A stretch of 64,000 bases of DNA, taken from positions 434,001 through 498,000 of the forward strand of contig NZ_JALIQP010000003.1 of assembly GCF_023566055.1 (NCBI RefSeq), written 5' to 3'. The position numbers and the translations under genes are program-made. Shown piece by piece: positions 44,695 through 52,859 of the stretch. The DNA is from Halosolutus amylolyticus. GTDB taxonomy: Archaea; Halobacteriota; Halobacteria; Halobacteriales; Natrialbaceae. The notes under the pieces were generated by a model. That model searched no databases, had not been told where the DNA came from, and worked only from the letters and a program-made list of their open reading frames with translations. The number at the start of each line of letters is the position of its first letter. The stretch's first letter is position 1.

Positions 44695-44877
44695 TCTCGG
44701 GAAAGCCGTTGGCGCTTACTCGGCGTGCCGGCTATATGATTGTTCGGCCGATCGACCGGTTCCGATCGCGACGGAGCGGTCGTCGATTCGGACCCGATCG
44801 GCGACCGGGCGGGACCGATCGACGCTGTGGGCGCCGCCTAACAAAACCGGTCGCGATCGAAGTCGGACTCGATTCGC

Positions 44878-45372
44878 ATGTCCGGCGAGGATCCGGTGCC
44901 GTCCGATCGCGTCGTCCTCCTCACGGTCGCGGTCGTGCTGGGAACGGGCTGTCTGCTCGTCGTCGCGTTCGCGCCCGGACTGGTCCTGGACGGGTCGACG
45001 CCGTCGGAGTCGGGCGAGAGAGCGGAGACGCCGCTCGTCGTCGATCGGAACGTCACCGGGACGGGGGACGGGAACGAGACGGCAACTGCGGAGACGCCGG
45101 GAACCGACGAGGGGTCGTCCGAAGACGGGTCCGACTCGGAGACGGCGTCGGGAAGCAGTGCGGACGAACCCGATTCGGACCGGTCCGAATCGCGGAACGA
45201 ACGCGGCGGTGCCGATCGCGCCGATGGGGCGCCGGACCGCGAGGATGAGGAAAACCCGCCGGACGACGGCGACGGCCCGCCGGATCACGCCGGCGGTTCG
45301 GGGCCGCCAGACCACGCCGGGTCGCCATCTGACGGCGATCGCGGACCGCCGGATCACGCGGGCCCGGACTGA
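44878..45372 (+). CDS. Membrane-anchored low-complexity acidic protein with PPDHAG repeats
   Basis: A 164-residue protein with one N-terminal hydrophobic helix (about 12-35, VVLLTVAVVLGTG and on) acting as signal or anchor. The rest is Asp/Glu/Ser/Gly-rich and disordered-looking; the last 45 residues hold three PPDHAG repeats (GPPDHAGGS, GPPDHAGSPS, GPPDHAGPD). Histidine-containing repeats could bind metal or serve as a cell-surface spacer. I do not recognise a family. A palindromic element begins in the base after its stop codon. Confidence 0.6.
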   Translation: MSGEDPVPSDRVVLLTVAVVLGTGCLLVVAFAPGLVLDGSTPSESGERAETPLVVDRNVTGTGDGNETATAETPGTDEGSSEDGSDSETASGSSADEPDSDRSESRNERGGADRADGAPDREDEENPPDDGDGPPDHAGGSGPPDHAGSPSDGDRGPPDHAGPD

Positions 45373-45452
45373 TACGGATTGCTGTACCGAGTTACCGGCG
45401 CAACCGCCGCCCGGATCGCGGTTGCGCCGAAAATGACTTACAGTAAACCGTA
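45373..45452 (+). repeat. Palindromic stop-adjacent element, 80 bases
   Basis: It begins directly after the TGA of the preceding gene. Outer arms TACGGATTGCTGTAC and GTACAGTAAACCGTA (two mismatches when paired; one base between the inner T and arms differs here) and inner arms CGGCGCAACCGC and GCGGTTGCGCCG would fold the whole element into one long hairpin. The copy at 51763-51841 is nearly identical. It lies between convergent genes, so a bidirectional terminator role is possible, but its conservation is far above that of ordinary terminators. Confidence 0.85.
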
Positions 45453-45489
45453 TGACGTGTACGCCGGGACGTCGGCGCAGCGATCCGTA

Positions 45490-45903
45490 TCACTCGTCGG
45501 TCTCGAACTCGAGCGCGACGCCGTTGATGCAGTACCGTTTGCCGGTCGGCTCCGGACCGTCATCGAAGACGTGCCCGAGGTGGCCGTCGCAGTTGCTGCA
45601 GACGACCTCCGTGCGGACCATGCCGTGGCTCCGGTCGATCTTCGTCTCGACGGCGTCGTCGTCGGCCGGATCCCAGAAACTCGGCCACCCGGATCCGGAG
45701 CCGAACTTCTCGTCCGTCGTGAACAGTTCCTGGCCGCAACCGGCACAGCGGAAGACGCCATCTCCGTCGACGTTCAGCAGCTCGGAGGAACCGCGGGGTT
45801 CGGTGCCACACTCCCGCAGGACGCGGTACTGGTCGTCGTCCAGTCGGTCCCGCCAGTCGTCGTCCCGCTCCGATCGCTCGTCGTCGGACAGTTGGTCTGT
45901 CAT
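45490..45903 (-). CDS. msrB: Peptide-methionine (R)-S-oxide reductase
   Basis: A 137-residue MsrB, reducing methionine-R-sulfoxide in proteins. The two zinc CxxC pairs are CAGC and CSNC; the active-site motif is GKRYCINGVALEF with the catalytic cysteine; GSGSGWPSFWDP and GHLGHVFDDGP are the conserved substrate loops. An acidic 25-residue N-terminal extension is present. The start ATG precedes TDQLSDDE. It converges with the PPDHAG protein gene. Confidence 0.95.
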   Translation of the reverse strand: MTDQLSDDERSERDDDWRDRLDDDQYRVLRECGTEPRGSSELLNVDGDGVFRCAGCGQELFTTDEKFGSGSGWPSFWDPADDDAVETKIDRSHGMVRTEVVCSNCDGHLGHVFDDGPEPTGKRYCINGVALEFETDE

Positions 45904-46166
45904 ACCGTCTCGTAGGCGTCGAAGCCATTTGAGTGGCGTCCCTCCGAGCGCGGGCCGACGATCCCGGCCGATCGGCGCGTCGGGAGCGGTCACGACGGCC
46001 GTTCGTGCCGGTCACGAGCGATCGACGGACTAGCTCCCGGTAGACGAACTCCGGGCGGAACACCGGTATCGTCCGGCAATTCGGTACCCATTCAAGAGGC
46101 CACCGTCAAGACTGGCCTGTACCTGCGGGCCGAACCGAATAGGGTGTCGCGCCCGACCGAACGGAT

Positions 46167-46484
46167 ATGGAAACACGATGGGCGACCGTGGACGGTGTCT
46201 CCGTAGAAGTTCCTGCGGACTGTACCTGCGCCGACCTTCGAGAGGCGTTCCGGAAGCCCGACGACGCCGTCCTGATCGCCGTGACCGGCGACCTCGTGTC
46301 CGTCGTCCACGACGAGGAGACGCCACTCACCGAACTGGTCGCGGGCTGTGCCGAGACGTACTATTTCTGGCGGGACGAGGAGTACACCCGAACCGGGATC
46401 CTCGACGTGCCCGAACTCGAGGCGGCGGTTGCCGACGACGACGCGGCCGAATCGACCTTCCAGCGGCCCGGAATCGATCAGTAA
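46167..46484 (+). CDS. Small protein, possibly beta-grasp fold
   Basis: A 105-residue soluble protein of unknown family. The run of short strand (RWATVDGVSVEVP), helix (TCADLREAFRKP), strand (AVLIAVTGD), strand (LVSVVHDEE) and a short helix-turn resembles a beta-grasp, ubiquitin-like order, but this is judged by eye only. There is no C-terminal diglycine; the protein ends RPGIDQ. Two cysteines lie in ADCTCADL. The gene has its own upstream space and no operon partner. Confidence 0.55.
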   Translation: METRWATVDGVSVEVPADCTCADLREAFRKPDDAVLIAVTGDLVSVVHDEETPLTELVAGCAETYYFWRDEEYTRTGILDVPELEAAVADDDAAESTFQRPGIDQ

Positions 46485-46991
46485 TCGTCACGGCTCGACC
46501 CATTCTCGCCGCCAGCAACGACGATCGTTCCCGACGGATGCCCCCTCGAGTGCCGTCGGGAGTCCTCCCGTAGTCCGGGTAACGTTCCCAGTTCCGGTGC
46601 TACTCACAGTCGGTTCCCGACGACGCTGACCTGCTTCGGCCAGCCGATCGAATCCGTCGTACGGGTCTCCCTCGCGAGAGCCGACGCTCCCGGCGGGGCT
46701 GGCGGTTCCCGGGACTGTTTCCCCGCGTGAAACGGTTTATCGAGAGTATAGTGAACTACCGAGGAGCGAAACTGCCGGGTAATGAAGCCACCTGAACCGG
46801 TGTGTTGCGGGCGCCCCAGTCCGCAGCGCATCCCGACTCGCCCGCTGGATCGCGCTCCACCAGCCGGCGTGGTGAGATCGACCGAACGACTTGCCACCCA
46901 GTGCGTCACTGGGTCCCCCATCGACCGGCCGGGACCGGGGAGAACGGACGGTTCGACGGGTGCGTGACTTACCGACCACTGTATACTGACA
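46485..46991. other. Gene-free stretch with promoter-like motif
   Basis: No supported gene. Open frames on both strands here have no recognisable domain. The stretch holds a two-part motif at 46735-46755, TTTAT-CGAGAG-TATAGTGAA, similar to ones before four glycan-region genes, and presumably carries the promoter and a leader of about 240 bases for the repeat protein at 46992. Confidence 0.5.
46735..46755 (+). promoter_or_regulatory. Shared two-part promoter-like motif, copy 1
   Basis: The sequence GTTTATCGAGAGTATAGTGAA matches the pattern TTATTCG-N4-ATAGTAA with one base missing in the first half. It points at the surface repeat protein gene, 237 bases downstream. Confidence 0.45.
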
Positions 46992-47987
46992 ATGCGCCGT
47001 AACGTCCGACACAATCGTGCGAAGTCGCGATCGATTCAGACCAGCGTCCAGGTGTTGCTCACCGTCAGCGGAATCGTCCTCCTGCTGGCCGGACTCACGC
47101 TCGCCGCGAGTGGCGCGTCCGTCGGCGGGGCGCTCGGGTCGGTGAGCGACGAATGGGACGGTTCGGATTCGGGCGACGACGTGGACGGAGCGGACGACAT
47201 ACCCGACGACGCGGACGGGAGCGACGACGCGAACGAGACTGACGACGCGGACGGGAGCGACGACGCGAACGAGACTGACGACGCGGACGGGAGCGACGAC
47301 GCGAACGAGACTGACGACGCGGACGGGAGCGACGACGCGAACGAGACCGATAGTGGCGATCAGGACGACGGACCCGGAGAGGACGGCTCCGGGGACGACG
47401 GCACCGACTCCGACGGTAACGAGACCGACGGCGACGACGGCGGAAACGAGACCGACGACGACGGACCGCATACGCTGACGGTGATCGTCGAAGACGACGA
47501 CGGCAACGCGATCGACGACGCCACCGTCGAGGTCGACGTCGCGTTCGGCACGACCGAGGAGCGAGACGTCGACGTCGACGGCGAAGCCGAGTTCGAACTC
47601 GAGGACGGCCGGTACACCGTCACGGGGACTGCGGACGGCTACGCCGACACGAGCGAGCAGGTCGAGATCGACGGCGACGACGAGACGGTCACGCTGACGC
47701 TCGAATCGACCGACGACGGCGCCGACGATGGCACCTCAACGCTGACCACGATCGTCGAAGACGACGACGGCAATGCGATCGACAACGCGACCGTCGAAGT
47801 CCAGGAAGACAGCCTCTTCGGCTCGAGCGAGGAGCGAGACGTCGACGGCGACGGCGAAGCCGAGTTCGAACTCGAGGACGGCGACTACACGGTGACGGCG
47901 ACCGCGGAGGGCTACGACGAGTCGACGACCGACGTCACGATCGACGGCGACGACGAGACGATCACGCTGACCCTCAAGGAAAGCTGA
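46992..47987 (+). CDS. Exported repeat protein with two carboxypeptidase-regulatory-like domains
   Basis: A 331-residue protein. A basic N-terminus leads to a hydrophobic segment (about 19-42, VQVLLTVSGIVLLLAGL) acting as signal or anchor. Four exact 12-residue acidic repeats (DDADGSDDANET) follow at about residues 72-119. Two Ig-like domains of the carboxypeptidase-regulatory type come after (about 158-238 and 248-331), each with TIVEDDDGNAIDDATVEV, a GEAEFELEDGxYTV strand and ITLTL end. They are homologous to each other. It is probably a surface-anchored stalk protein with calcium-like acidic repeats; binding is inference. Confidence 0.72.
   Translation: MRRNVRHNRAKSRSIQTSVQVLLTVSGIVLLLAGLTLAASGASVGGALGSVSDEWDGSDSGDDVDGADDIPDDADGSDDANETDDADGSDDANETDDADGSDDANETDDADGSDDANETDSGDQDDGPGEDGSGDDGTDSDGNETDGDDGGNETDDDGPHTLTVIVEDDDGNAIDDATVEVDVAFGTTEERDVDVDGEAEFELEDGRYTVTGTADGYADTSEQVEIDGDDETVTLTLESTDDGADDGTSTLTTIVEDDDGNAIDNATVEVQEDSLFGSSEERDVDGDGEAEFELEDGDYTVTATAEGYDESTTDVTIDGDDETITLTLKES
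47205..47348 (+). repeat. Four tandem 36-base repeats in a surface-protein gene
   Basis: Four 36-base units (47205-47240, 47241-47276, 47277-47312, 47313-47348) are identical except for one base in the last. Each encodes DDADGSDDANET. Exact identity at synonymous positions indicates recent expansion, making copy number likely to vary among strains. Confidence 0.95.
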
Positions 47988-48179
47988 CCGCGTCCCGACG
48001 CGCCCCAGTATCATCGGCCCAGCTTCACTGGCTCCGGGGGCAGATACACCAGCCACCCGCTCTCCCGTACCGGCGATTTTCTCGACCCTGTACGGCTGGT
48101 TGACGAGACATCGATCACGACGCATACTGATACGTCGATCCGCTCTTCCCGAGCGGGCGTGTGGTCGCCCGGCCAGGGG

Positions 48180-48264
48180 CTACAGTAACCAGTGAAACTG
48201 TGTAGATATCGATCGCACGACGGCTGTGCGATCGGGTGTCCGCTGATTTTCAGTAGCTACGACA
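48180..48264 (+). repeat. 86-base palindromic element, copy 1 (diverged)
   Basis: The ends CTACAGTAACCAGTGAAA and TTTTCAGTAGCTAC form an imperfect inverted repeat. The centre GATCGCACGACGG ... TGTGCGATCGGGTGT matches the better-preserved copy at 48679-48764 in the same orientation. No flanking target duplication is evident. Confidence 0.75.
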
Positions 48265-48678
48265 GCGTCCGACCATGCGGTCGCATACCCTGGTCCCGGT
48301 AGACGTCTGGATCGGGTCCAGGGGTGACTATGACCGTCGGCCCGGCACCCGGGCGCCGGGCCACGTGGCTCCGGTATCGGAGCGGATTGCCCAGGTCCCG
48401 GGTCGGCGATGGTCGGTGAGTCTGGCATCGACGGTGGTCCACGTGACACCGGAATCGAAGCCAGTCCCCGTTTCCAGTCTGCCGGTGCAAACCGAGCGAC
48501 GCTCCGGCACAATCCGATCGAACCGCGTCCGTGAGCAGACAGTGGCTCGAGGCACCTACGCCGAGCGTCGTGACGATCGATCGCGGACGAAATCGGGCCC
48601 GGGGTCCAGTGATCGGTCCGGGACGCGGTTCACGGTCGTTCGGCTGACGAGTCGCCGCTCGTTCCTGCTGGCGCTGGA

Positions 48679-48764
48679 CTATAGTAGCAACTGAAACGAT
48701 TTACACACTGATCGCAAAGACGTCCTGCGATCAGGTGTGCATTGACTTTCAGTTGCTACTATAG
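48679..48764 (+). repeat. 86-base palindromic element, copy 2 (best preserved)
   Basis: Terminal inverted repeats are perfect over 18 bases: CTATAGTAGCAACTGAAA at the left end and its complement at the right. Inside, ACACTGATCGCA and TGCGATCAGGTGT continue the palindrome with one bulge. It has no coding capacity, like a MITE. The flanks show no clear target-site duplication. Confidence 0.88.
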
Positions 48765-49254
48765 CGCGCGACGGCGCACCGAAATCGAGTTCGAGCAGTC
48801 GGCGCGCTCCGTGTCGTAGTTCATCCACCCCCGTCGTCGAATCGATTGCCACCGACGGGCAACGATCGACTCCCGTTCGGTGGGCGCCGCCGCATCTTCG
48901 AGACGACACCATGCATTCGACGCCGCTGTGCGTCTACTACGAAACGAGAGTGGGAACGGTCGAACCGAGGAAGAGAACAGGTCGAGCCGACGGCGGAGAC
49001 GACTCCCGACCGAATCGACTTGCCTGGGGATCGATCGCACGAACGCCGTGTGGCGGCGACGCCGATCGAGAGCGCCGACCGGGACTCGGCACCACCGATC
49101 TGGATCCAGGTACCACGGATCGCTGGTCGACGCTGTAACCGACTACGTCGCACGAACTGGAGCGGAACTATCGCAGGACGGACGTGGATGGCGGCCGCTT
49201 GCCGTCTTCGGTTCGAACGATGCAGGAAAAGGCGTTATTTCGGGACCGACGGGC

Positions 49255-51063
49255 TCATTCGACCGTCACGCTCTTCGCGAGGTTGCGCGGTTTGTCGATC
49301 GGTCGATCGAGCAGTTTCGCGGCGTGGTAGGAGAGCAACTGCAACTGGACGTTTGCGAGCAGGCCCGCCCAGACGGGGTGGGTCTCGGGAACCGACAGGT
49401 GGGCGTCGGCGACGTCGACGAGCGGGTGGTCGTCCGGCCCGACGGCGACGATCGGCGCACCGCGGGACTGGGCCTCGATCGCGTTGGTTCGAGTCTTGTC
49501 GTCGTCGCTGCCCGTCGAGACGGCGATCACCGGCGACGCCTCGGTCACGAGGGCGAGCGGGCCGTGTTTGAGCTGACCGGACGCGAAGCCCTCCGCGTGT
49601 TCGTAGGTGATCTCCTTGAACTTCAGCGCCCCCTCGAGCGCCACCGAGTGACCGAGGCCGTTCCCGATGAAGAAGTACGACTGGCTGTCGAGAAACTCCT
49701 CCGCGAGGGCCTCGGCGTCGGTGGTCTCGAGGACGGTCTCGACCTGCTGGGGCAGGTCCGCGAGGGTCTCGAGCATCGCGGCGCGATCCCCGTGGGGCGT
49801 CGCGTCCGGCACGTCCCCGGCGATGCGCTGGGTGAGCAACGCGAGCGTGACCGCCTGCGAGGAGTAGGTCTTCGTCGCGGCGACGCCGACCTCCGGGCCC
49901 GCCCGGATGTAGACCGCGTCGTCGGCTTCGCGCGCCGCCGTCGACCCGACCACGTTCGTGACCGCGAGCGTTCGTGCGCCCCGATCGGCACCCGTCCGGA
50001 GCGCGTCGAGCGTGTCAGCGGTCTCGCCGCTCTGGGTGACCGCGACGACGAGCGTGTCCTCGTCGACGGGGCCGGCCATCGAGTCGTACTCGCTCGCGCG
50101 GAGGACGTCCGTCCGGACGTCCGCCGCCCGCAACAGCTGTGCGCCGTACATCGCCGCGTGGTACGACGTTCCGCAGGCGACGAACTGGACGGTCTCGACG
50201 TCTTCGAACGTCCCCGGTGACAGCGCGTCGAGCGCCACGTCACCGTCGTCGATCCGCCCCTCGATCGTGTTCGAGAGGGCGGTGGGCTGGCCGTGGATCT
50301 CCTTCAGCATGTAGTGGTCGTACCCGCCTTTCCCCGCGTCTTCGGGATCCCAGTCGACGGTGTCGACGGGACGATCGACCGGGTTCCCCGCGAGGTCGGT
50401 GATCCGGTAGGAGTCGGGTTCGAGGACGACGAGGTCGCCGTCCTCGAGGTAGATTACCTCGTCGGTGTGATCGAGGAACGCGGGCACGTCACTGGCGAGA
50501 TACCACTCCGCCTCGTCGAGACCGAGCACGAGCGGGGAGCCCTTCCGAGCCGCGTAGACCCGCTCCTCGCCGTCGACGATCGCGGCGATGGCGTAGCTCC
50601 CGTCGAGGGTGTCGACGGCTCGCCGAACCGCTTCCTCGGTGTCGTCGACCGTCCCCAGGTACTCGTCGATGAGGTGCGGGATGACCTCCGTGTCGGTGTC
50701 GCTCTCGAACTCGTGGCCCTTCTCGCCGAGTTCCGTCCGGAGTTCGTCGTAGTTGTCGATGACGCCGTTGTGGACGACGGCGACGTCGCCCGCGGTGTCC
50801 GTGTGCGGGTGGGCGTTCTCGTCCGTCGGCGGCCCGTGCGTACTCCAGCGGGTGTGTCCGATCCCCATGTTCCCGTGGGGCCGGGTGTCGAGCGAGGACT
50901 TGAGGTCCGAGACCTCGCCGGACGTCTTGTGGACCTTGACGCCCGAGCCGTTCTGGACGGCGATCCCCGCCGAGTCGTAGCCGCGGTACTCGAGGTTCTC
51001 CAGTCCCGACAGTAGCGTCTCCGCCGCCTCACCCTGGCCGATGCGGGCGATGATTCCGCACAT
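49255..51063 (-). CDS. glmS: Glutamine-fructose-6-phosphate aminotransferase
   Basis: A 602-residue enzyme making glucosamine-6-phosphate from fructose-6-phosphate and glutamine, the first step to UDP-GlcNAc. It starts MCGIIARIG, with Cys2 as the glutaminase nucleophile after methionine removal, and has GYDSAGIA, GHTRWSTHG and VVHNGVIDNY of the class II amidotransferase. Two SIS sugar-isomerase domains follow, with VACGTSYHAAMYG, TQSGETADTLDAL, ATKTYSSQ and the terminal PRNLAKSVTVE. A shared promoter-like motif lies about 220 bases upstream. It feeds the glycan genes that begin at 52860. Confidence 0.96.
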   Translation of the reverse strand: MCGIIARIGQGEAAETLLSGLENLEYRGYDSAGIAVQNGSGVKVHKTSGEVSDLKSSLDTRPHGNMGIGHTRWSTHGPPTDENAHPHTDTAGDVAVVHNGVIDNYDELRTELGEKGHEFESDTDTEVIPHLIDEYLGTVDDTEEAVRRAVDTLDGSYAIAAIVDGEERVYAARKGSPLVLGLDEAEWYLASDVPAFLDHTDEVIYLEDGDLVVLEPDSYRITDLAGNPVDRPVDTVDWDPEDAGKGGYDHYMLKEIHGQPTALSNTIEGRIDDGDVALDALSPGTFEDVETVQFVACGTSYHAAMYGAQLLRAADVRTDVLRASEYDSMAGPVDEDTLVVAVTQSGETADTLDALRTGADRGARTLAVTNVVGSTAAREADDAVYIRAGPEVGVAATKTYSSQAVTLALLTQRIAGDVPDATPHGDRAAMLETLADLPQQVETVLETTDAEALAEEFLDSQSYFFIGNGLGHSVALEGALKFKEITYEHAEGFASGQLKHGPLALVTEASPVIAVSTGSDDDKTRTNAIEAQSRGAPIVAVGPDDHPLVDVADAHLSVPETHPVWAGLLANVQLQLLSYHAAKLLDRPIDKPRNLAKSVTVE

Positions 51064-51283
51064 CAGCCGTTCACCTCCGTTCGCGAGACGTGCGTCGACC
51101 ACGGTACGCCATCCGGCGATCGGTGGGGGACGGATCGATCGACGGCTGCGTCGGTCGTGTCGCCTCGATTCGAGACCGCTGCCCGCAGTGCAGTACTGTT
51201 CCGTGTCATTGTTGATTCCTACCCGCGTCCGTCGTCCACTGCTGGACGGGCGGGCCTCCACTCTCCCCCAAAACGGACAGCGG

Positions 51284-51305
51284 CCATTACTATACGACGA
51301 ATAAG
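51284..51305 (-). promoter_or_regulatory. Shared two-part promoter-like motif, glmS copy
   Basis: Read toward glmS the sequence is CTTATTCGTCGTATAGTAATGG. It matches, with identical spacing, the motif before the nucleotide-sugar dehydrogenase gene (TTTATTCGAGGTATAGTAAAC). Confidence 0.5.
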
Positions 51306-51762
51306 ACGATCGCTGTCGACGGTATCCCGTCAGACACGGTTTCGCGCTGTGCAATTCGGCCGTTCGCGGCCGCGATCGTCACGATAGTTGGGGATGGATG
51401 CGCGTCTCGACGTCTCATCCTCGAGATCCCGCGGCCGACGCGCGCAGGTCACCGGGCCGGTATCGCGAGGAGGCGGCTGATCCCGCTTACTCGGGGCTTA
51501 AACGGCGTCAAACGTGAACGGGATTTGTGCGCGTCGTAACGGCGTGGCGACGCCACCGACGGTGCCGTCGCGATCGGAACGCGGGATGCGACTGGGACGC
51601 AGGTGGCAGGACGCGACTGGGGCGCAGTTGCCAAGGAACGACTGGAACGCGAGCCGATCGGGCGACGAGTGATGGGAAAAGTGGTGGTCGTCGGCGCGGT
51701 GGGGCCGGAATCGCTTCCGAGTGGTGCGAAACGGAGCGGTGACAACCGGCGCGATGGTGGCT

Positions 51763-51841
51763 TACGGTTTACTGTACGTCATTTCCGGCGCAACCGCGAT
51801 CCGGAGGCGGTTGCGCCGGTACATCGGTACAGCAATCCGTA
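51763..51841 (-). repeat. Palindromic stop-adjacent element, 79 bases
   Basis: Read along the winged-helix gene (minus strand), the element starts one base after its TAG with TACGGATTGCTGTACCGA and ends GTACAGTAAACCGTA. It is nearly identical to 45373-45452 over its whole length, including the inner arms around CGGATCGCGG. Orientation relative to the upstream gene is the same as in the other copies. Confidence 0.85.
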
Positions 51842-51842
51842 A

Positions 51843-52490
51843 CTATGGAAGCGGGTTCTCGACCTCCTCCGACCGCGTCTCATCGTCCGGGTCGCTCTCG
51901 GCGAGGGTGATGACGTTCTCCCTCCCGACCGACGACTTCTCGATCGTGCCGTCGGCGTCCATCTGTGAGCAGATCCTGCTGACCTTCGACTTCGACCAGC
52001 CGGTCTCGTCGGCGATCTGGTGCTGGCGAATGCGACCCTGGTTCGCGACGAGCAGTCGGACCACTTTCCCTTCGTCGCTCAGAAGTTCCGGTGGCGTCTC
52101 GGGCGAGAGGTACCGTTCGTATCCCAGGTGATCGTCGGTGCGTGAGTCGGTGCTCTCGTCCGATTCAGTCGTCGCCTGCGTGGGCAGCGGAATCGACGCG
52201 ACCCCGACGTCACGTTCCGACAGCATATCCGCGAGACGGATTCCGACGAGTCCGCTGACGAGCAGGAACAGAACCGCGACCATGGTGACTTCCCAGATCG
52301 ATGCCGCACGGAGCGGTTGCATCCAGGACAACGGTCCACCGGAGTGGATGCCGATCCTGGAACCGATCGCCGGGATTGCGATCGCGTCTACTTCGGAGTG
52401 GTAGCTCGGAGCGGAAACCATGCCAATCGGGTCTCTGCTGTGGATCGACGCGATCGAGATTCCGACTCCGGTCTGGGTAGTGGACACCAT
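51843..52490 (-). CDS. Membrane-anchored winged-helix regulator
   Basis: A 215-residue protein. A polar N-terminal region leads to one hydrophobic helix (about 68-90, EVTMVAVLFLLVSGLVGIRL). After a Ser/Thr/Asp linker, residues 125-200 form a MarR/IclR-like winged helix: LLSDEGKVVRLLVANQGRIRQHQIADETGW (in part), SKSKVSRICSQMDADGTIEK as recognition helix, and a VGRENVITL wing. The DNA-binding part would face the cytosol. It sits between glmS and the glycan cluster, whose genes are plausible targets. Start uncertain within the first 25 residues. Confidence 0.75.
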   Translation of the reverse strand: MVSTTQTGVGISIASIHSRDPIGMVSAPSYHSEVDAIAIPAIGSRIGIHSGGPLSWMQPLRAASIWEVTMVAVLFLLVSGLVGIRLADMLSERDVGVASIPLPTQATTESDESTDSRTDDHLGYERYLSPETPPELLSDEGKVVRLLVANQGRIRQHQIADETGWSKSKVSRICSQMDADGTIEKSSVGRENVITLAESDPDDETRSEEVENPLP

Positions 52491-52859
52491 GGGTTATCAC
52501 GGCTCTGTCGCGGTCGGTGCGTGTCGAGTCACGACCGTCGTGACCTCGCCGACCGCACTGGCAATCGGATCCGGGGGACCTTCATTATGAATCGGCACAT
52601 GAGCGTTTAACACCAGTATAAACGCCCGTCACGCCATCTTCCCGTCGATCCGGCAAACCAGTTAGTTCTCTTCTCGATCGGCCGGATTCGATCACCCGGC
52701 CCGCTTGCAACCGTTTATTCGAGGTATAGTAAACGGCCCCCGCCGACTTGGAGAGTCTGAGGCACGCCCCCGATTGCGGGCACAGCACTCCACACGCAGC
52801 AATCCGCACAGTAACCGTCGCACTCGGTCGTGTGACGGCCCTGCGACAACGTATCACCC
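52491..52859. promoter_or_regulatory. Promoter region of the nucleotide-sugar dehydrogenase operon
   Basis: No gene is seen in these 369 bases. At 52714-52734 the sequence TTTATTCGAGGTATAGTAAAC is bounded by CCGTTTA and TAAACGG, an inverted repeat, and matches the motif before glmS and other glycan-region genes. If this is the core promoter the transcript leader is about 110 bases. The left part serves the divergent winged-helix gene. Confidence 0.5.

Larger units (their letters stand above)
47988..49254. other. 1.27-kb gene-free stretch
   Basis: No supported gene. The frames present are Arg/Ser-rich and lack domains, acidity or normal haloarchaeal codon bias. The stretch contains two copies of an 86-base palindromic element (48180-48264 and 48679-48764). 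Composition looks like decayed coding DNA, but I cannot name a source gene. Confidence 0.5.
51064..51842. other. Gene-free stretch upstream of glmS
   Basis: No supported gene in about 780 bases. It contains the promoter-like motif facing glmS (51284-51305) and, at its right end, a palindromic element placed just after the stop codon of the winged-helix gene. The rest has no repeats or frames I can support. The glmS leader would be about 200 bases long if the motif is the promoter. Confidence 0.5.

Noticed and set aside
42031-44739. A 902-residue open frame antisense to leuS
   Set aside because: It mirrors the leuS codons, has no recognisable domain, and leuS is certain.
48275-48694. A 139-residue frame in the gene-poor stretch
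   Set aside because: Arg/Ser/Thr-rich, not acidic, ends inside a palindromic element, and has no domain.
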